DNA of 64,000 nt, from NCBI GenBank assembly GCA_036496585.1, contig DASXLB010000072.1, positions 57,596 through 121,595 of the forward strand, given 5' to 3'. The position numbers were made by a program, and so were the translations under genes. This document shows positions 36,119 through 46,433 of the stretch, piece after piece; positions within the stretch are counted from its first letter, which is position 1; the number at the start of each line of letters is the position of its first letter. This DNA is from Vicinamibacterales bacterium. GTDB lineage: Bacteria > Acidobacteriota > Vicinamibacteria > Vicinamibacterales > 2-12-FULL-66-21. Under the pieces are notes generated by a model. It had not been told where the DNA came from. It searched no databases and saw nothing but the letters and a program-made list of their open reading frames with translations.

Positions 36119-37558
36119 GTGACTGAGTTGTGCATCACCGTGATCGGACGTGACGCGGAGGCGATCCGCCACGCGCGCGCCGCTGCCGAAGCGGACGCCG
36201 ATCTGGTGGAACTGCGCCTCGACTCGATGGCGCGCCCCGACGCGGCGGCAGCGCTGCAGGGCCGCACGAAGCCGGCGATTGTCACCTGCCGGCCGATCCG
36301 GGAGGGCGGGCTCTTCGCCGGCGCCGAGGAGGCACGCCTCCGCGTGCTGGCCGACGCCGACGCGCAGGGCGCGGAGTTCATCGACGTCGAATGGGACTCG
36401 GTAGGCGCGCCGGTGATGGCTGCGCGCCGCGGGCGCGGCGTCGTGGTTTCGCGGCATGTGTTTGATGCCACGCCGTCGAACGCCGCCCAGTTGCTCGACG
36501 ACCTGCGCGGCCAGGGAGGGGAGATCGCCAAACTCGCAGTGATGAGCGAGCGCATCGCCGACCTGCGCACGCTGCTGGCCGCCGCGCGGCCGGATCGCTC
36601 GTCGATCCTGATCGGCATGGGGGCCGCCGGAATCGCGACGCGCGTCCTGGCGGCGCGCTTCGGGTCGCGATGGACGTACGCCGGCAACGGCATGGCGCCC
36701 GGGCAGTTGCCGGCGTCACGGCTGCTCGAGGAATTCCGGTTCAGGCGCGTCGACGACGCGGCCGCGGTGTACGGCGTGCTGGGCCGGCCAGTCGGCAACT
36801 CGCTCTCGCCCGCGATGCACAACGCCGGCTTTGCGGCGCTCGGCCTCAACGCGGCCTACGTGCCGATCGAGACGCGCGATCTCGACGGCCTCCGGGAGTT
36901 CGCGTCGGAGATCGGCCTCCGCGGTCTGAGCGTGACGATTCCATTCAAGCAGGAGGTGCTGTCGATGCTCGACGATCTGACCCCGGCCGCGCGGACGGCG
37001 GGGGCGGTCAACACGATCGCGATCCGGGACGGCCGCTGGCTGGGTTCCAACACTGATGCCGACGGGTTCCTCGAGCCGTTGCGGGCGGGCGGCATCGTGC
37101 TGCACGGGCTTCGCGTCGTCATTCTCGGAGCCGGTGGATCGGCGCGCGCCGTCGGGCTGGCGCTGGTCGGCGAGGGAGCGCGTGTCGGGATTGCGGCGCG
37201 CCGCCCGGGTGCGGCCGCCGACGTGGCGCGCGCGACCGGCGCCACGCCAGTGCCGTGGCCGCCGCCCGCCGGGTCGTGGGACCTGCTGGTCAACACGACG
37301 CCGGTCGGCAGCCGCAGCGTCGCGGGCATCCCCTACGAGGGACCGCTCGACGGGCACCTCGTGTACGACTTGATCTACGACCCGGACCCGACCGAGCTGA
37401 TGCGGCGCGCGCGCGACGCCGGCCTCGAGGCGATCGGGGGTCTGGCGATGCTCGTGGCGCAGGCCGAGCGGCAGTTCGAGGTCTGGACAGGGCAGCGGCC
37501 GCCGGCCGCACTCTTTGCCGGGGCGGCGGTGTCCGCCATCAGGACACGTGCGGTATGA
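36119..37558 (+). CDS. aroDE: Fused 3-dehydroquinate dehydratase (type I)/shikimate dehydrogenase
   Basis: 479 residues from GTG. About 1-210 is a type I dehydroquinase: substrate-binding ELRLD (31-35), catalytic His113 (VSRHVFDATPS) and Schiff-base Lys138 (AKLAVMS). About 215-479 is shikimate dehydrogenase: SLSPAMHN (228-235), catalytic Lys277 (TIPFKQ), Asp313 (NTDADG) and the NADP loop GAGGSARA (337-344). The fusion performs two consecutive steps and resembles the plant and chlamydial DHQ-SDH enzymes. First gene after the attenuator; its stop overlaps trpE (ATGA). Confidence 0.93.
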   Translation: MTELCITVIGRDAEAIRHARAAAEADADLVELRLDSMARPDAAAALQGRTKPAIVTCRPIREGGLFAGAEEARLRVLADADAQGAEFIDVEWDSVGAPVMAARRGRGVVVSRHVFDATPSNAAQLLDDLRGQGGEIAKLAVMSERIADLRTLLAAARPDRSSILIGMGAAGIATRVLAARFGSRWTYAGNGMAPGQLPASRLLEEFRFRRVDDAAAVYGVLGRPVGNSLSPAMHNAGFAALGLNAAYVPIETRDLDGLREFASEIGLRGLSVTIPFKQEVLSMLDDLTPAARTAGAVNTIAIRDGRWLGSNTDADGFLEPLRAGGIVLHGLRVVILGAGGSARAVGLALVGEGARVGIAARRPGAAADVARATGATPVPWPPPAGSWDLLVNTTPVGSRSVAGIPYEGPLDGHLVYDLIYDPDPTELMRRARDAGLEAIGGLAMLVAQAERQFEVWTGQRPPAALFAGAAVSAIRTRAV

Positions 37559-39033
37559 AGCAGACGAGTTACGAAGAGTTCGTCGATCTCGCGGGGCGCG
37601 GCACCTTCGTGCCGGTCGTCAAGGAGATCATGGCCGACCTGCTGACGCCGGTATCGGCGTTTCTCAAGATCGCGGAGCACTCGGACTACGCGTTCCTCTT
37701 CGAGAGCGTGGAAGGCGGCGAGCAGGTCGCGCGCTACTCGTTCCTGGGCAAGGATCCCTTCCTCGTGCTCCGCTCGCGGCACGGCCGCACGATCATCGAC
37801 CGCTCGGGAGTCACCACCGAGACCGACGAGCCGTTCGTGCCGGTCCTGCGCAAGATGATGGCCGAGTTCCGGGCGCCGTTCGTGCCGGGGCTGCCGCGCT
37901 TCTCCGGCGGCGCCGTCGGCTTCATCGGCTACGACGCGGCGATCGAGTTCGAGCCGGCCCTGGCGGGAGCCTGGACCAAGGTGCCGCCGTCCGACGCGGA
38001 AGACGCCGGATTCATGCTGTTTGACACGGTGCTCGCCTTCGATCACGTCAAGCACCGCATCCTGATCATCGCCAACGCCCGCGTCACCGCGGACGAGGAT
38101 CTCGCCGCCCTCTACCAGTTCGCCTGCGCGAAGATCCAGTTCCTCGAACGCGAGCTCGAGCGCAGCCTGTCGCAGGCCAAAGCCGGCGGCGGCCGCGCGC
38201 CCGAGGTCTCCTCGAACGTGACGCGCGAGACGTACGAGGCCGGCGTCCGGACGATCAAGGAGCGCATCGCGGCGGGCGACATCTACCAGGCGGTGCTGTC
38301 GCAGCGCTTCGAAGCGCGGGTCGAGGCGGATCCGCTGACCGTCTACCGGGCGCTGCGCCACGTCAACCCGTCACCCTACATGTATTTCATCCGCATGGGC
38401 GCCTTTGCGATCGTCGGATCGTCGCCCGAGATGCTGGTACGGGTGGAGGGGCAGCGGGTCGAGACGCACCCGATCGCCGGCACCCGTCCGCGCGGCCGCT
38501 CAGAGGAAGAGGACTTGCGGCTGGCCGACGAGCTGAAACGCAACGAGAAGGAACGCGCCGAGCACGTGATGCTCGTCGACCTCGGGCGCAACGATCTCGG
38601 ACGCGTCTGCGAGTTCGGCAGCGTACGCGTCCCGCAGTACATGGGGCTCGAACGCTACTCGCACGTCATGCACCTGGTCTCGACCGTCGAAGGCCGGCTC
38701 GCCGACGCCCACGACCACCTCGACGCGCTGGTCTCGTGCTTCCCGGCCGGCACGGTGTCGGGCGCCCCGAAGATTCGCGCGATGCAGATCCTCACGGAGC
38801 TCGAGCCGACCCGCCGCGAACTCTACGCCGGTGCGGTCGGCTACATCGACTTCGCGGGCAACCTGGATTTCTGCATTGCGATCAGAACGATCACGATTCG
38901 CGATGGCGTCGCGCGCGTGCAGGCGGGCGCCGGCATCGTGGCCGATTCGAATCCCGCCGCGGAGTACGAGGAGACCCGCGACAAGGCGCGGGCGCTGCTC
39001 CAGGCCTTGGAAATGGCGGAGACCGAGCTATGA
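37555..39033 (+). CDS. trpE: Anthranilate synthase component I
   Basis: 492 residues, normal length. The chorismate-binding C-terminal half has PSPYMYFIR, IAGTRPRGRSEEED, ELKRNEKERAEHVMLVDLGR and FPAGTVSGAPKIRAM. The N-terminal tryptophan-feedback pattern ES-x10-S is intact (Glu50-Ser51...Ser62, in LFESVEGGEQVARYS), so feedback inhibition by Trp is predicted. It works with TrpG to make anthranilate from chorismate. Four-base overlap with aroDE. Confidence 0.96.
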   Translation: MKQTSYEEFVDLAGRGTFVPVVKEIMADLLTPVSAFLKIAEHSDYAFLFESVEGGEQVARYSFLGKDPFLVLRSRHGRTIIDRSGVTTETDEPFVPVLRKMMAEFRAPFVPGLPRFSGGAVGFIGYDAAIEFEPALAGAWTKVPPSDAEDAGFMLFDTVLAFDHVKHRILIIANARVTADEDLAALYQFACAKIQFLERELERSLSQAKAGGGRAPEVSSNVTRETYEAGVRTIKERIAAGDIYQAVLSQRFEARVEADPLTVYRALRHVNPSPYMYFIRMGAFAIVGSSPEMLVRVEGQRVETHPIAGTRPRGRSEEEDLRLADELKRNEKERAEHVMLVDLGRNDLGRVCEFGSVRVPQYMGLERYSHVMHLVSTVEGRLADAHDHLDALVSCFPAGTVSGAPKIRAMQILTELEPTRRELYAGAVGYIDFAGNLDFCIAIRTITIRDGVARVQAGAGIVADSNPAAEYEETRDKARALLQALEMAETEL

Positions 39034-39143
39034 GGCGCGCGCGGAACGGAGCGACGCGGAGCAGCGGCAGCGGCCGGAGCGCACTCCGGCCGGCAGCAAG
39101 AGGGAACCGGCGGGCAGCCGCCGGGTGTGAGCGCCAATCATGA
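39030..39143 (+). CDS. 37-codon Arg-rich ORF bridging trpE and trpG
   Basis: The ATG overlaps the trpE stop as ATGA (39030-39033) and the TGA overlaps the trpG start as ATGA (39140-39143), so the frame spans the whole 106-base gap with the coupling geometry of the other junctions. The product is very basic (MRRARNGATRSSGSGRS and so on) and lacks a known domain. It contains a perfect hairpin, CGGCCGGAG (39071-39079) with CTCCGGCCG (39084-39092). It may be a real small gene or a translational bridge. Confidence 0.45.
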   Translation: MRRARNGATRSSGSGRSALRPAARGNRRAAAGCERQS

Positions 39144-39702
39144 CGGTCCTGTTGCTCGACAACTACGATTCGTTCACCTATAACCTCGCGCAGTATCTGG
39201 GGGAGCTGGGACACGCCCCCAGCGTCCGGCGAAACGACGAGATCACGCTCGGCGAGATCGAGGCGCTTGCGCCAGAGCGGATCGTGATCTCCCCCGGCCC
39301 TGGCCGGCCAGAGGACGCCGGCATCAGCGTCGACGTCATCCGCCGGATCGGGCCGCGCGTGCCGGTGTTCGGCGTCTGCCTGGGGCACCAGGCGATCGGT
39401 TACGCGTTTGGCGGCGACGTCGCGCGCGCGCCGGTGGTGATGCATGGCAAGGTGTCCAAGGTGCAGCACGACGGCCGCGGCGTGTTCGTCGGCATTTCGC
39501 AGCCGTTCGTGGCCGGACGTTACCACTCGCTCGTCGTGAACGAGCCGGTCCCGGCGCCGCTCGAAGTGACCGCGCGCACGGAGGACGGCATCGTCATGGG
39601 GCTGCGCCATCGCGAATGGCCGCTGCACGGCGTCCAGTTCCACCCCGAGTCGGTCCTGACCGGCGAAGGGCGTCAGATCCTGCGCAACTTCCTGGAGCTG
39701 TG

Positions 39703-39703
<1 letters not shown>
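39140..39703 (+). CDS. trpG: Anthranilate synthase component II (glutamine amidotransferase)
   Basis: 187 residues, stand-alone class I glutaminase. Start MTVLLLDNYDSFTYNLAQYL, oxyanion loop SPGPGRPEDAG, nucleophile Cys80 in GVCLGHQAIG, and the His168/Glu170 pair in QFHPES. It supplies ammonia to TrpE; a shared role with folate synthesis (PabA) is possible. Its stop shares one base with the trpD start (TGATG). Confidence 0.95.
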
Positions 39704-40724
<1,021 letters not shown>

Positions 40725-40728
<4 letters not shown>

Positions 40729-41546
40729 TCGCGCCGCCCGCCTCGCCGCTCGCGCCGCCCGACCTGCTCGCGACCATCACCGCCGCGGCGCTCCGTGTCA
40801 CCGAAGTGCGCGCGGAAACGATCCCGCTCGCCCAGGTCGAAGCGGCGGCAGCGAAGCGCCGGCCCGACGGCGCCGGATTCCTGGAGGCGCTCCGCGACGG
40901 CCCGTCGCCGCGGGTGATCGCCGAGTGCAAGCGCCGCTCCCCCTCGCGGGGGATCCTGCGCCAGCAGTACGACGCGGCGGCCCACGCGCGCGGGTATGCC
41001 GAGGCTGGCGCCGCGGCGATCTCCGTGCTCACGGAGCCGACCTTCTTCGACGGCGCGCTCGAGCACCTGGCCGCCGTGCGCAGCGCAGTGCGCATCCCGA
41101 TCCTCCGCAAGGATTTCATCGTCACTCGCTACCAGGTTTACGAGGCGGTGATGGCGGGCGCCGACGCCGTCCTGCTGATCGTGGGCGCGCTGACGCCCGC
41201 CGACCTCCGCGCCCTCCTGGCCGTGACCCGCGACGTTGGCGCAGCGGCGCTCGTCGAGGCGCACGACGAGACGGAGCTCGCGATCGCCGCGGACTCGGGC
41301 GCCGAGATCGTCGGCCTGAACAGCCGCAATCTCCGCACGCTGGCGGTCGAGCCCGAGCTGCACGAACGGCTTGCGCCGCGCCTGCCCACCGGCATCGTGG
41401 CGGTCGCCGAAAGCGGGCTGCGTGAGACCAGCGATCTGTCCCGACTCGAGCGCGCCGGGTATCACGCATTCCTGGTCGGCGAGCGGCTGATTGTGCAGCC
41501 AGATCCTGGGGCGGCGCTCCGCCTCCTGAGAGGGGTGGCGGCGTGA
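40725..41546 (+). CDS. trpC: Indole-3-glycerol-phosphate synthase
   Basis: 273 residues, single-domain TIM barrel. Key segments: AECKRRSPSRG, ISVLTEPTFFDGALEHL, ILRKDFIVTRYQVYEA, GLNSRNLRTL and VAESGL. It closes the indole ring. Four-base overlap with trpD, and its stop overlaps the GTG of trpF (GTGA). Confidence 0.96.
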
Positions 41547-42160
41547 TCCGTGTCAAGATCTGCGGCATCACGACCCCCGAAGACGCCGCACTCGCCGCCG
41601 AACTCGGTGCGTCGGCGATTGGCCTCGTGTTCTGGCCCGGCAGCCCGCGCTGCGTCGACATCGACGATGCCTGGGCGATCGTGAAGGGGCTGCCGCCGCT
41701 GGTGCCGGCGATCGGCGTGTTCGTGAACCAGGGCGACGAACCCTTCCGTGTGGCTGCGACGGTGGGGCTGTCGGCCGTGCAGTTGCACGGTGACGAGCCT
41801 CCGGAATCGTACTGCGACAGGGGCGTGCCCAAGATCAAGGCGATTGCCGTCGGTGACGCCCAGGCCATCGTGGCGGCGGCCGCGGTTCCCGGCGACGTAA
41901 GCGTACTGCTCGACGCCCACGACCCGGAAAGGCGTGGTGGGACCGGACGTCGCGTCGACTGGGCGGTCGCGGCGAAGATCGCCGCTCGCCGCCCGGTGAT
42001 TCTCTCCGGCGGCCTGAACGCGGCGAACGTCATCGAGGCGATCGAAACGGTGCGCCCCGCCGCGATCGACGTGTCATCGGGCGTCGAATCCGCGCCCGGC
42101 CGAAAAGATCCTGCAAAACTGCGCGCCCTGTTCGACATTCTCCATTCGTCATTGACATGA
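41543..42160 (+). CDS. trpF: Phosphoribosylanthranilate isomerase
   Basis: 205 residues from GTG. The catalytic Cys7 is in [12 protein letters not shown] and the catalytic Asp in LLDAHDP. Other family segments are [20 protein letters not shown] and [10 protein letters not shown]. It lies between trpC and trpB, the common acidobacterial and Gram-positive order. Overlaps both neighbours by four bases. Confidence 0.95.
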   Translation: MIRVKICGITTPEDAALAAELGASAIGLVFWPGSPRCVDIDDAWAIVKGLPPLVPAIGVFVNQGDEPFRVAATVGLSAVQLHGDEPPESYCDRGVPKIKAIAVGDAQAIVAAAAVPGDVSVLLDAHDPERRGGTGRRVDWAVAAKIAARRPVILSGGLNAANVIEAIETVRPAAIDVSSGVESAPGRKDPAKLRALFDILHSSLT

Positions 42161-43377
42161 CTTTCACAACCGGCCCGACATTCGGCAAGAGAGATCCAGA
42201 CACCCGCGGCTATTACGGCGCGTTCGGCGGCCGCTACGTTCCCGAAACGCTCGTCGCACCCATCGAGGAGCTGACGGCGGCCTACTTCGCGGTCCGGGAG
42301 GACGCGGGCTTCCGCCGCGAGCTGCAGCAGCTGCTGCGCGACTACGTCGGGCGTCCGACGCCGCTCTACGAGGCGAAGCGGCTGACGGCATCGGCCGGCG
42401 GCGCGCGCCTCTTCCTCAAGCGCGAGGACCTGGCGCACACCGGCGCGCACAAGATCAACAACGCGCTCGGCCAGGCGCTGCTCGCCGTCCGGATGGGGAA
42501 GCGGCGAATCGTCGCCGAAACCGGCGCCGGGCAGCACGGGGTCGCCACCGCGACCGTCTGCGCCCTGCTCGGGCTCGACTGCCACGTCTACATGGGGTCG
42601 GACGACATGGCGCGGCAGTCGCTCAACGTCTTCCGCATGCGGCTGCTCGGCGCCGAGGTGATCGAGGTCAACGCGGGATCGCGCACGCTGAAGGACGCGA
42701 TCAACGAGGCGATGCGCGACTGGGTCACCAATGTCGGCGACACGTACTATCTGCTCGGGTCGGTGCTCGGCCCGCATCCCTACCCGCTGATGGTGCGTGA
42801 GTTCCAGTCGGTGATCGGCCGTGAAGCCCGGCACCAGTGCGACGCCCAGCTCGGGCGCCTCCCCGACGCGATCGTCGCGTGCGTCGGCGGCGGCAGCAAT
42901 GCGATGGGGATCTTCGACGCCTTCGTCGACGATCCGCAGGTACGGCTCATCGGCGTCGAAGCCGGCGGCCGCGGCATCTCACCGGGCGAGCACGCGGCGC
43001 GGTTCGCCGGCGGCAGCGCCGGCGTCCTCCAGGGCACCCGCAGCTACGTGCTGCAGGACGCCGACGGAAACGTCGAGCTGACGCATTCGATCTCGGCGGG
43101 CCTTGACTATGCGTCGGTCGGGCCGGAGCACGCGTGGCTCCGCGACCGGGGACGGGCGGAGTATACCTACGTGGAAGACGGGGAGGCGCTGGCGGCCTTC
43201 GAGCGTCTCGGGCGCGAGGAGGGCATCCTGCCGGCGCTCGAATCGTCGCACGCCGTCGCGCACGCCATCCGTCTGGCGCCATTAATGCCGCGCGATGCGG
43301 TCGTGCTGGTGAACCTGTCGGGCCGTGGCGACAAGGACGTGCTGAGCGTGCAGACGGCGCTCGGAGGGGCGCGCTGA
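42157..43377 (+). CDS. trpB: Tryptophan synthase beta chain
   Basis: 406 residues, TrpB1 type. PLP Lys99 is in [14 protein letters not shown]. The phosphate-binding loop GGGSNAMG and [22 protein letters not shown] and the C-terminal LSGRGDKD are conserved. It joins indole and serine and forms the alpha2beta2 complex with TrpA. Its ATG overlaps the trpF stop; its stop shares one base with trpA. Confidence 0.97.
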   Translation: MTFTTGPTFGKRDPDTRGYYGAFGGRYVPETLVAPIEELTAAYFAVREDAGFRRELQQLLRDYVGRPTPLYEAKRLTASAGGARLFLKREDLAHTGAHKINNALGQALLAVRMGKRRIVAETGAGQHGVATATVCALLGLDCHVYMGSDDMARQSLNVFRMRLLGAEVIEVNAGSRTLKDAINEAMRDWVTNVGDTYYLLGSVLGPHPYPLMVREFQSVIGREARHQCDAQLGRLPDAIVACVGGGSNAMGIFDAFVDDPQVRLIGVEAGGRGISPGEHAARFAGGSAGVLQGTRSYVLQDADGNVELTHSISAGLDYASVGPEHAWLRDRGRAEYTYVEDGEALAAFERLGREEGILPALESSHAVAHAIRLAPLMPRDAVVLVNLSGRGDKDVLSVQTALGGAR

Positions 43378-44171
43378 TGGGGAGGCTCGCCGACACCTTC
43401 GCCCGCCTGCGGGCTCGCGACGAGCCCGGGCTCGTCGCCTACGTGACCGCAGGCGATCCGACGCTTGCGCGCACCTCGGAAATCCTCGTGTCGCTCTCGC
43501 AGAACGGCGCCGACGTGATCGAGGTCGGAGTACCCTTCTCGGATCCGCTGGCCGACGGCCCCGTCATCCAGCGGGCGTCCGAACGGGCGCTCGCCGGCGG
43601 CGCGACACTGCGCCGCGCTCTGGACATGATCAGGGAGACGCGTGCGCGGATCGCGTCGCCGATCGTGCTCTTCAGCTATGCCAATCCGATCCTGCGGATG
43701 GGGGAGGACGCCTTCGTCAGAACGGCGGCGGCGGCGGGCGTCGACGGCGTGCTGGTACTCGATCTGCCAATCGAGGAGGCCGCGTCGTTTCGGGGGCAGC
43801 TGGTCGAGCGCGATCTCGACCCGGTGTTCCTGCTCAGTCCGACCACGACCGACGTCCGCATCCGCGCCGCGGCGGAGCTGGGGCGCGGCTTCCTCTACGT
43901 GATTTCGCGGCTCGGGGTCACCGGCGTGCGCGACCAGCTCGCGGCCGACGTCGAGCCGCTCGTCCGCCGCATCCGGGCGCAGTCGTCGCTGCCGCTGGCA
44001 CTCGGATTCGGAATCTCGACGCCCGAGCACGTCGCCGCCGTCAGCCGCTGGGCCGACGCGGCGGTCGTCGGCAGCGCGCTCGTCAGCGTCATCGCCGAAC
44101 ACGGCGCGTCATCCGACGTCGCCGCGCGTGCCGGCGCCTACGTGCGCTGGCTGAAGGGACAACCGTCGTGA
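43377..44171 (+). CDS. trpA: Tryptophan synthase alpha chain
   Basis: 264 residues. The catalytic Glu49 and Asp60 (EVGVPFSDPLADGP) carry the same numbers as in the E. coli enzyme. SPTTTDVRI and GFGISTPEHVAA line the phosphate site. Start [13 protein letters not shown] gives the TGATG junction with trpB; the stop overlaps the chorismate mutase GTG. Confidence 0.96.
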   Translation: MGRLADTFARLRARDEPGLVAYVTAGDPTLARTSEILVSLSQNGADVIEVGVPFSDPLADGPVIQRASERALAGGATLRRALDMIRETRARIASPIVLFSYANPILRMGEDAFVRTAAAAGVDGVLVLDLPIEEAASFRGQLVERDLDPVFLLSPTTTDVRIRAAAELGRGFLYVISRLGVTGVRDQLAADVEPLVRRIRAQSSLPLALGFGISTPEHVAAVSRWADAAVVGSALVSVIAEHGASSDVAARAGAYVRWLKGQPS

Positions 44172-44473
44172 AGGCCGACCTCGAAGACCTGCGCAAGCGC
44201 ATCGACCTGCTGGACGAGTCGCTCGTCCGTCTGCTCAACGCCCGCGCCGCATGCGCGCTGGAGATCGGGCGCATCAAGCGTGAGATGGGCGTCGCCATCT
44301 ACCAGCCCGAGCGCGAAGCCGAGGTGCTGCGCAATGTGGAAGCGCACAACACCGGGCCGCTCGACCCGCCGGCGATCAAGCGGCTCTTCGAGCGCATCAT
44401 CGACGAAGCCCGACACCTGGAACGTATTGCCGAAGCAGTACAATTGAACGCTCAACAAAAGGACGCGAAGTAG
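44168..44473 (+). CDS. Chorismate mutase, AroQ type
   Basis: 101 residues from GTG, overlapping trpA by four bases. The all-helical AroQ pattern is clear: LEDLRKRIDLLDESLVRLLN, ARAACALEIGRIKREMG with the conserved Arg/Lys, and a C-terminal FERIIDEARHLE. It converts chorismate to prephenate, diverting flux from Trp to Phe/Tyr within the same transcript. It is monofunctional and two bases upstream of the DAHP synthase gene. Confidence 0.93.
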   Translation: MKADLEDLRKRIDLLDESLVRLLNARAACALEIGRIKREMGVAIYQPEREAEVLRNVEAHNTGPLDPPAIKRLFERIIDEARHLERIAEAVQLNAQQKDAK

Positions 44474-44475
44474 CC

Positions 44476-45525
44476 ATGGTTGTAGTGATGCGGGAACGCG
44501 CGACGGACGACCAGATCCAGTCCGTCATCTCGAAACTGACGGAGATGGGGTTCGACGTGCACCGGTCGACGGGGGCGCTGCGCACCGTGCTCGGCGCGGT
44601 CGGCGGCACGCGGCAGTACGACATGGCGCTGCTCGAGGTGCTCGACGGCGTCCAGGAAGTGCACCGGATCACCGAGCCATACAAGCTGGCGAGCCGAAGC
44701 TTCAAGCCCGACAACACCGTCATCACGATCGACGATGTACGGATCGGCGGCGACGAGGTGATCGTGATGGCCGGGCCGTGTTCGGCCGAGAGCGAGGCGC
44801 AGGTCGAGGCGGCGGCCGCCGCCGTCAAGCGCGCCGGGGCCAAGATCCTGCGCGGCGGCGCCTTCAAGCCGCGCAGCAGCCCGTACAGTTTCCAGGGCAT
44901 GGGCGAGGAAGGGCTCCGCCTGCTCCGCGCCGCCGCCGACCGCCACAACCTCAAGCTGATCACCGAGGTGATGGACCTCAGCCAGATCGAGCTGATCGAA
45001 CGCTACGCGCACATCCTGCAGGTGGGCGCCCGTAACATGCAGAACTTCACGCTGCTGCGCGAGCTCGGCAAGTCGAGGATGCCGGTGATGGTGAAGCGCG
45101 GCATCTCCGCGACGATCGAAGAGTGGCTGCTCTCGGCGGAGTACGTGCTCGCCGGCGGCAACCCCAACGTGATGCTGTGCGAGCGCGGGATTCGCACGTT
45201 CGAGACGATCACCCGCAACACGTTCGACATCTCGGCGATTCCGATGGTCCAGCAGTTGAGCCACCTGCCGGTGATCGGCGACCCGAGCCACGGCACCGGG
45301 CGTCGCGACAAGGTCGCGCCGATGGCGCGCGCCGCGGTCGCCGCCGGCGCCGACGGCCTGATCATCGAGGTCCACCACGACCCGGATCACGCGCTCAGCG
45401 ACGGCGCGCAGTCGCTGCTGCCGCAGCAGTTCGACCGCCTGATGGCGGAGCTGCGGATCATCGCCCCGGCGATCGGCCGGAGCATCTGCCTCGAACCGGT
45501 CGCCCGCCGCGGCTGGGGAGTGTAG
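44476..45525 (+). CDS. aroF: 3-Deoxy-7-phosphoheptulonate synthase, type I-beta
   Basis: 349 residues. A ferredoxin-like regulatory domain (about 1-75, MVVVMRERATDDQIQSVISK) precedes the barrel, as in the Thermotoga/Bacillus I-beta enzymes that are inhibited by aromatic end products. The barrel has MAGPCSAES, LRGGAFKPRSSPYSFQG, PVMVKRG, GDPSHGTGRRDKV and EVHHDPDHALSDGAQS. It is the entry step of the shikimate pathway, here under the Phe/Tyr/Trp leader. Confidence 0.95.
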   Translation: MVVVMRERATDDQIQSVISKLTEMGFDVHRSTGALRTVLGAVGGTRQYDMALLEVLDGVQEVHRITEPYKLASRSFKPDNTVITIDDVRIGGDEVIVMAGPCSAESEAQVEAAAAAVKRAGAKILRGGAFKPRSSPYSFQGMGEEGLRLLRAAADRHNLKLITEVMDLSQIELIERYAHILQVGARNMQNFTLLRELGKSRMPVMVKRGISATIEEWLLSAEYVLAGGNPNVMLCERGIRTFETITRNTFDISAIPMVQQLSHLPVIGDPSHGTGRRDKVAPMARAAVAAGADGLIIEVHHDPDHALSDGAQSLLPQQFDRLMAELRIIAPAIGRSICLEPVARRGWGV

Positions 45526-45570
45526 CGTCCCGGTCCTCCGGCAGTCGCCGGCCGGGCGAAGCGAACTCAC

Positions 45571-46374
45571 ATGAGCGAACCGCCATTTACGCGCCTGGCG
45601 ATCGCGGGTGCCGGATTGATGGGCACGTCGGTCGGCCAGGCGGCCTCGGGCGCGTGGCCCGGCATCGACGTCCGGCTGCTCGACGCGGGCGACGATCTGT
45701 CGGCGCTGGCCGAGGCCGATCTCGTCATCCTCGCCGCGCCGGTCCGCGCGAACGTCGCGCTGCTCGAGACCATCGAGCCGCACCTGCGGCGCGCGACCGT
45801 CGTCACTGACACCGGCAGCACCAAGCGCGCCATCTGCGCCGCGGCGGCGTCGCGCCCCTCGCTGGTCTTCGTCGGCGGCCATCCCATGGCGGGCGGCGCC
45901 CGGGGCGGGGCGGCGAATGCCCGCGCCGATCTCTTCAGCGGTCGCCCCTGGATCCTCACACCGGCGCCCGGCACCCCCACAGACGCGATAACGCGGCTCG
46001 ATGCCTTCGTCTCCGGGCTCGGCGCCGTGCCGCACGTGATGACGCCCGAGCTCCACGATCGGTTCGTCGGCGCCGTGTCGCACCTGCCGCAGCTGACGGC
46101 GAGCGCGCTGATGCACGTGGTCGGCAGGCTGGCGGGTGATGCCGGCCTCGAAATCGCCGGCGCCGGCCTGCTCGATACCACCCGTCTGGCGGCGAGTCCG
46201 CCCGGCATCTGGAAAGACATCGGCGCGACCAACCAGGACGTCCTGCGCGAGGCGCTCGATCACCTGATCCGCGCTCTGACCGAGGTCCGAGACACGCTCG
46301 ACACCGGTGAAGGGATCGACGCCGTCTTCACGTCCGCCTGCCGCTGGCGAACTGCACTCGACCGCGCCCGCTGA
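45571..46374 (+). CDS. tyrA: Prephenate dehydrogenase
   Basis: 267 residues. NAD motif [20 protein letters not shown], the active-site loop [10 protein letters not shown] and the His in [12 protein letters not shown]. It is slightly short for TyrA and has no ACT domain, so it has no built-in Tyr sensor. It is the last gene of the supraoperon, 45 bases after DAHP synthase, the only sizeable gap in the run. A hairpin follows its stop. Confidence 0.92.
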   Translation: MSEPPFTRLAIAGAGLMGTSVGQAASGAWPGIDVRLLDAGDDLSALAEADLVILAAPVRANVALLETIEPHLRRATVVTDTGSTKRAICAAAASRPSLVFVGGHPMAGGARGGAANARADLFSGRPWILTPAPGTPTDAITRLDAFVSGLGAVPHVMTPELHDRFVGAVSHLPQLTASALMHVVGRLAGDAGLEIAGAGLLDTTRLAASPPGIWKDIGATNQDVLREALDHLIRALTEVRDTLDTGEGIDAVFTSACRWRTALDRAR

Positions 46375-46375
46375 A

Positions 46376-46422
46376 TCGTCGGCGCGCCGCTCCGGCTGGA
46401 ATTGGTGCAGTCGCGCCGACGA
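46376..46422. terminator. Inverted repeat between tyrA and convergent epimerase
   Basis: TCGTCGGCGCG (46376-46386) and CGCGCCGACGA (46412-46422) are perfect 11-base complements with a 25-base loop, starting one base after the tyrA stop region. No T tract. Probable bidirectional terminator or mRNA-end hairpin. Confidence 0.5.
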
Positions 46423-46433
46423 ACGGCTTCGCC

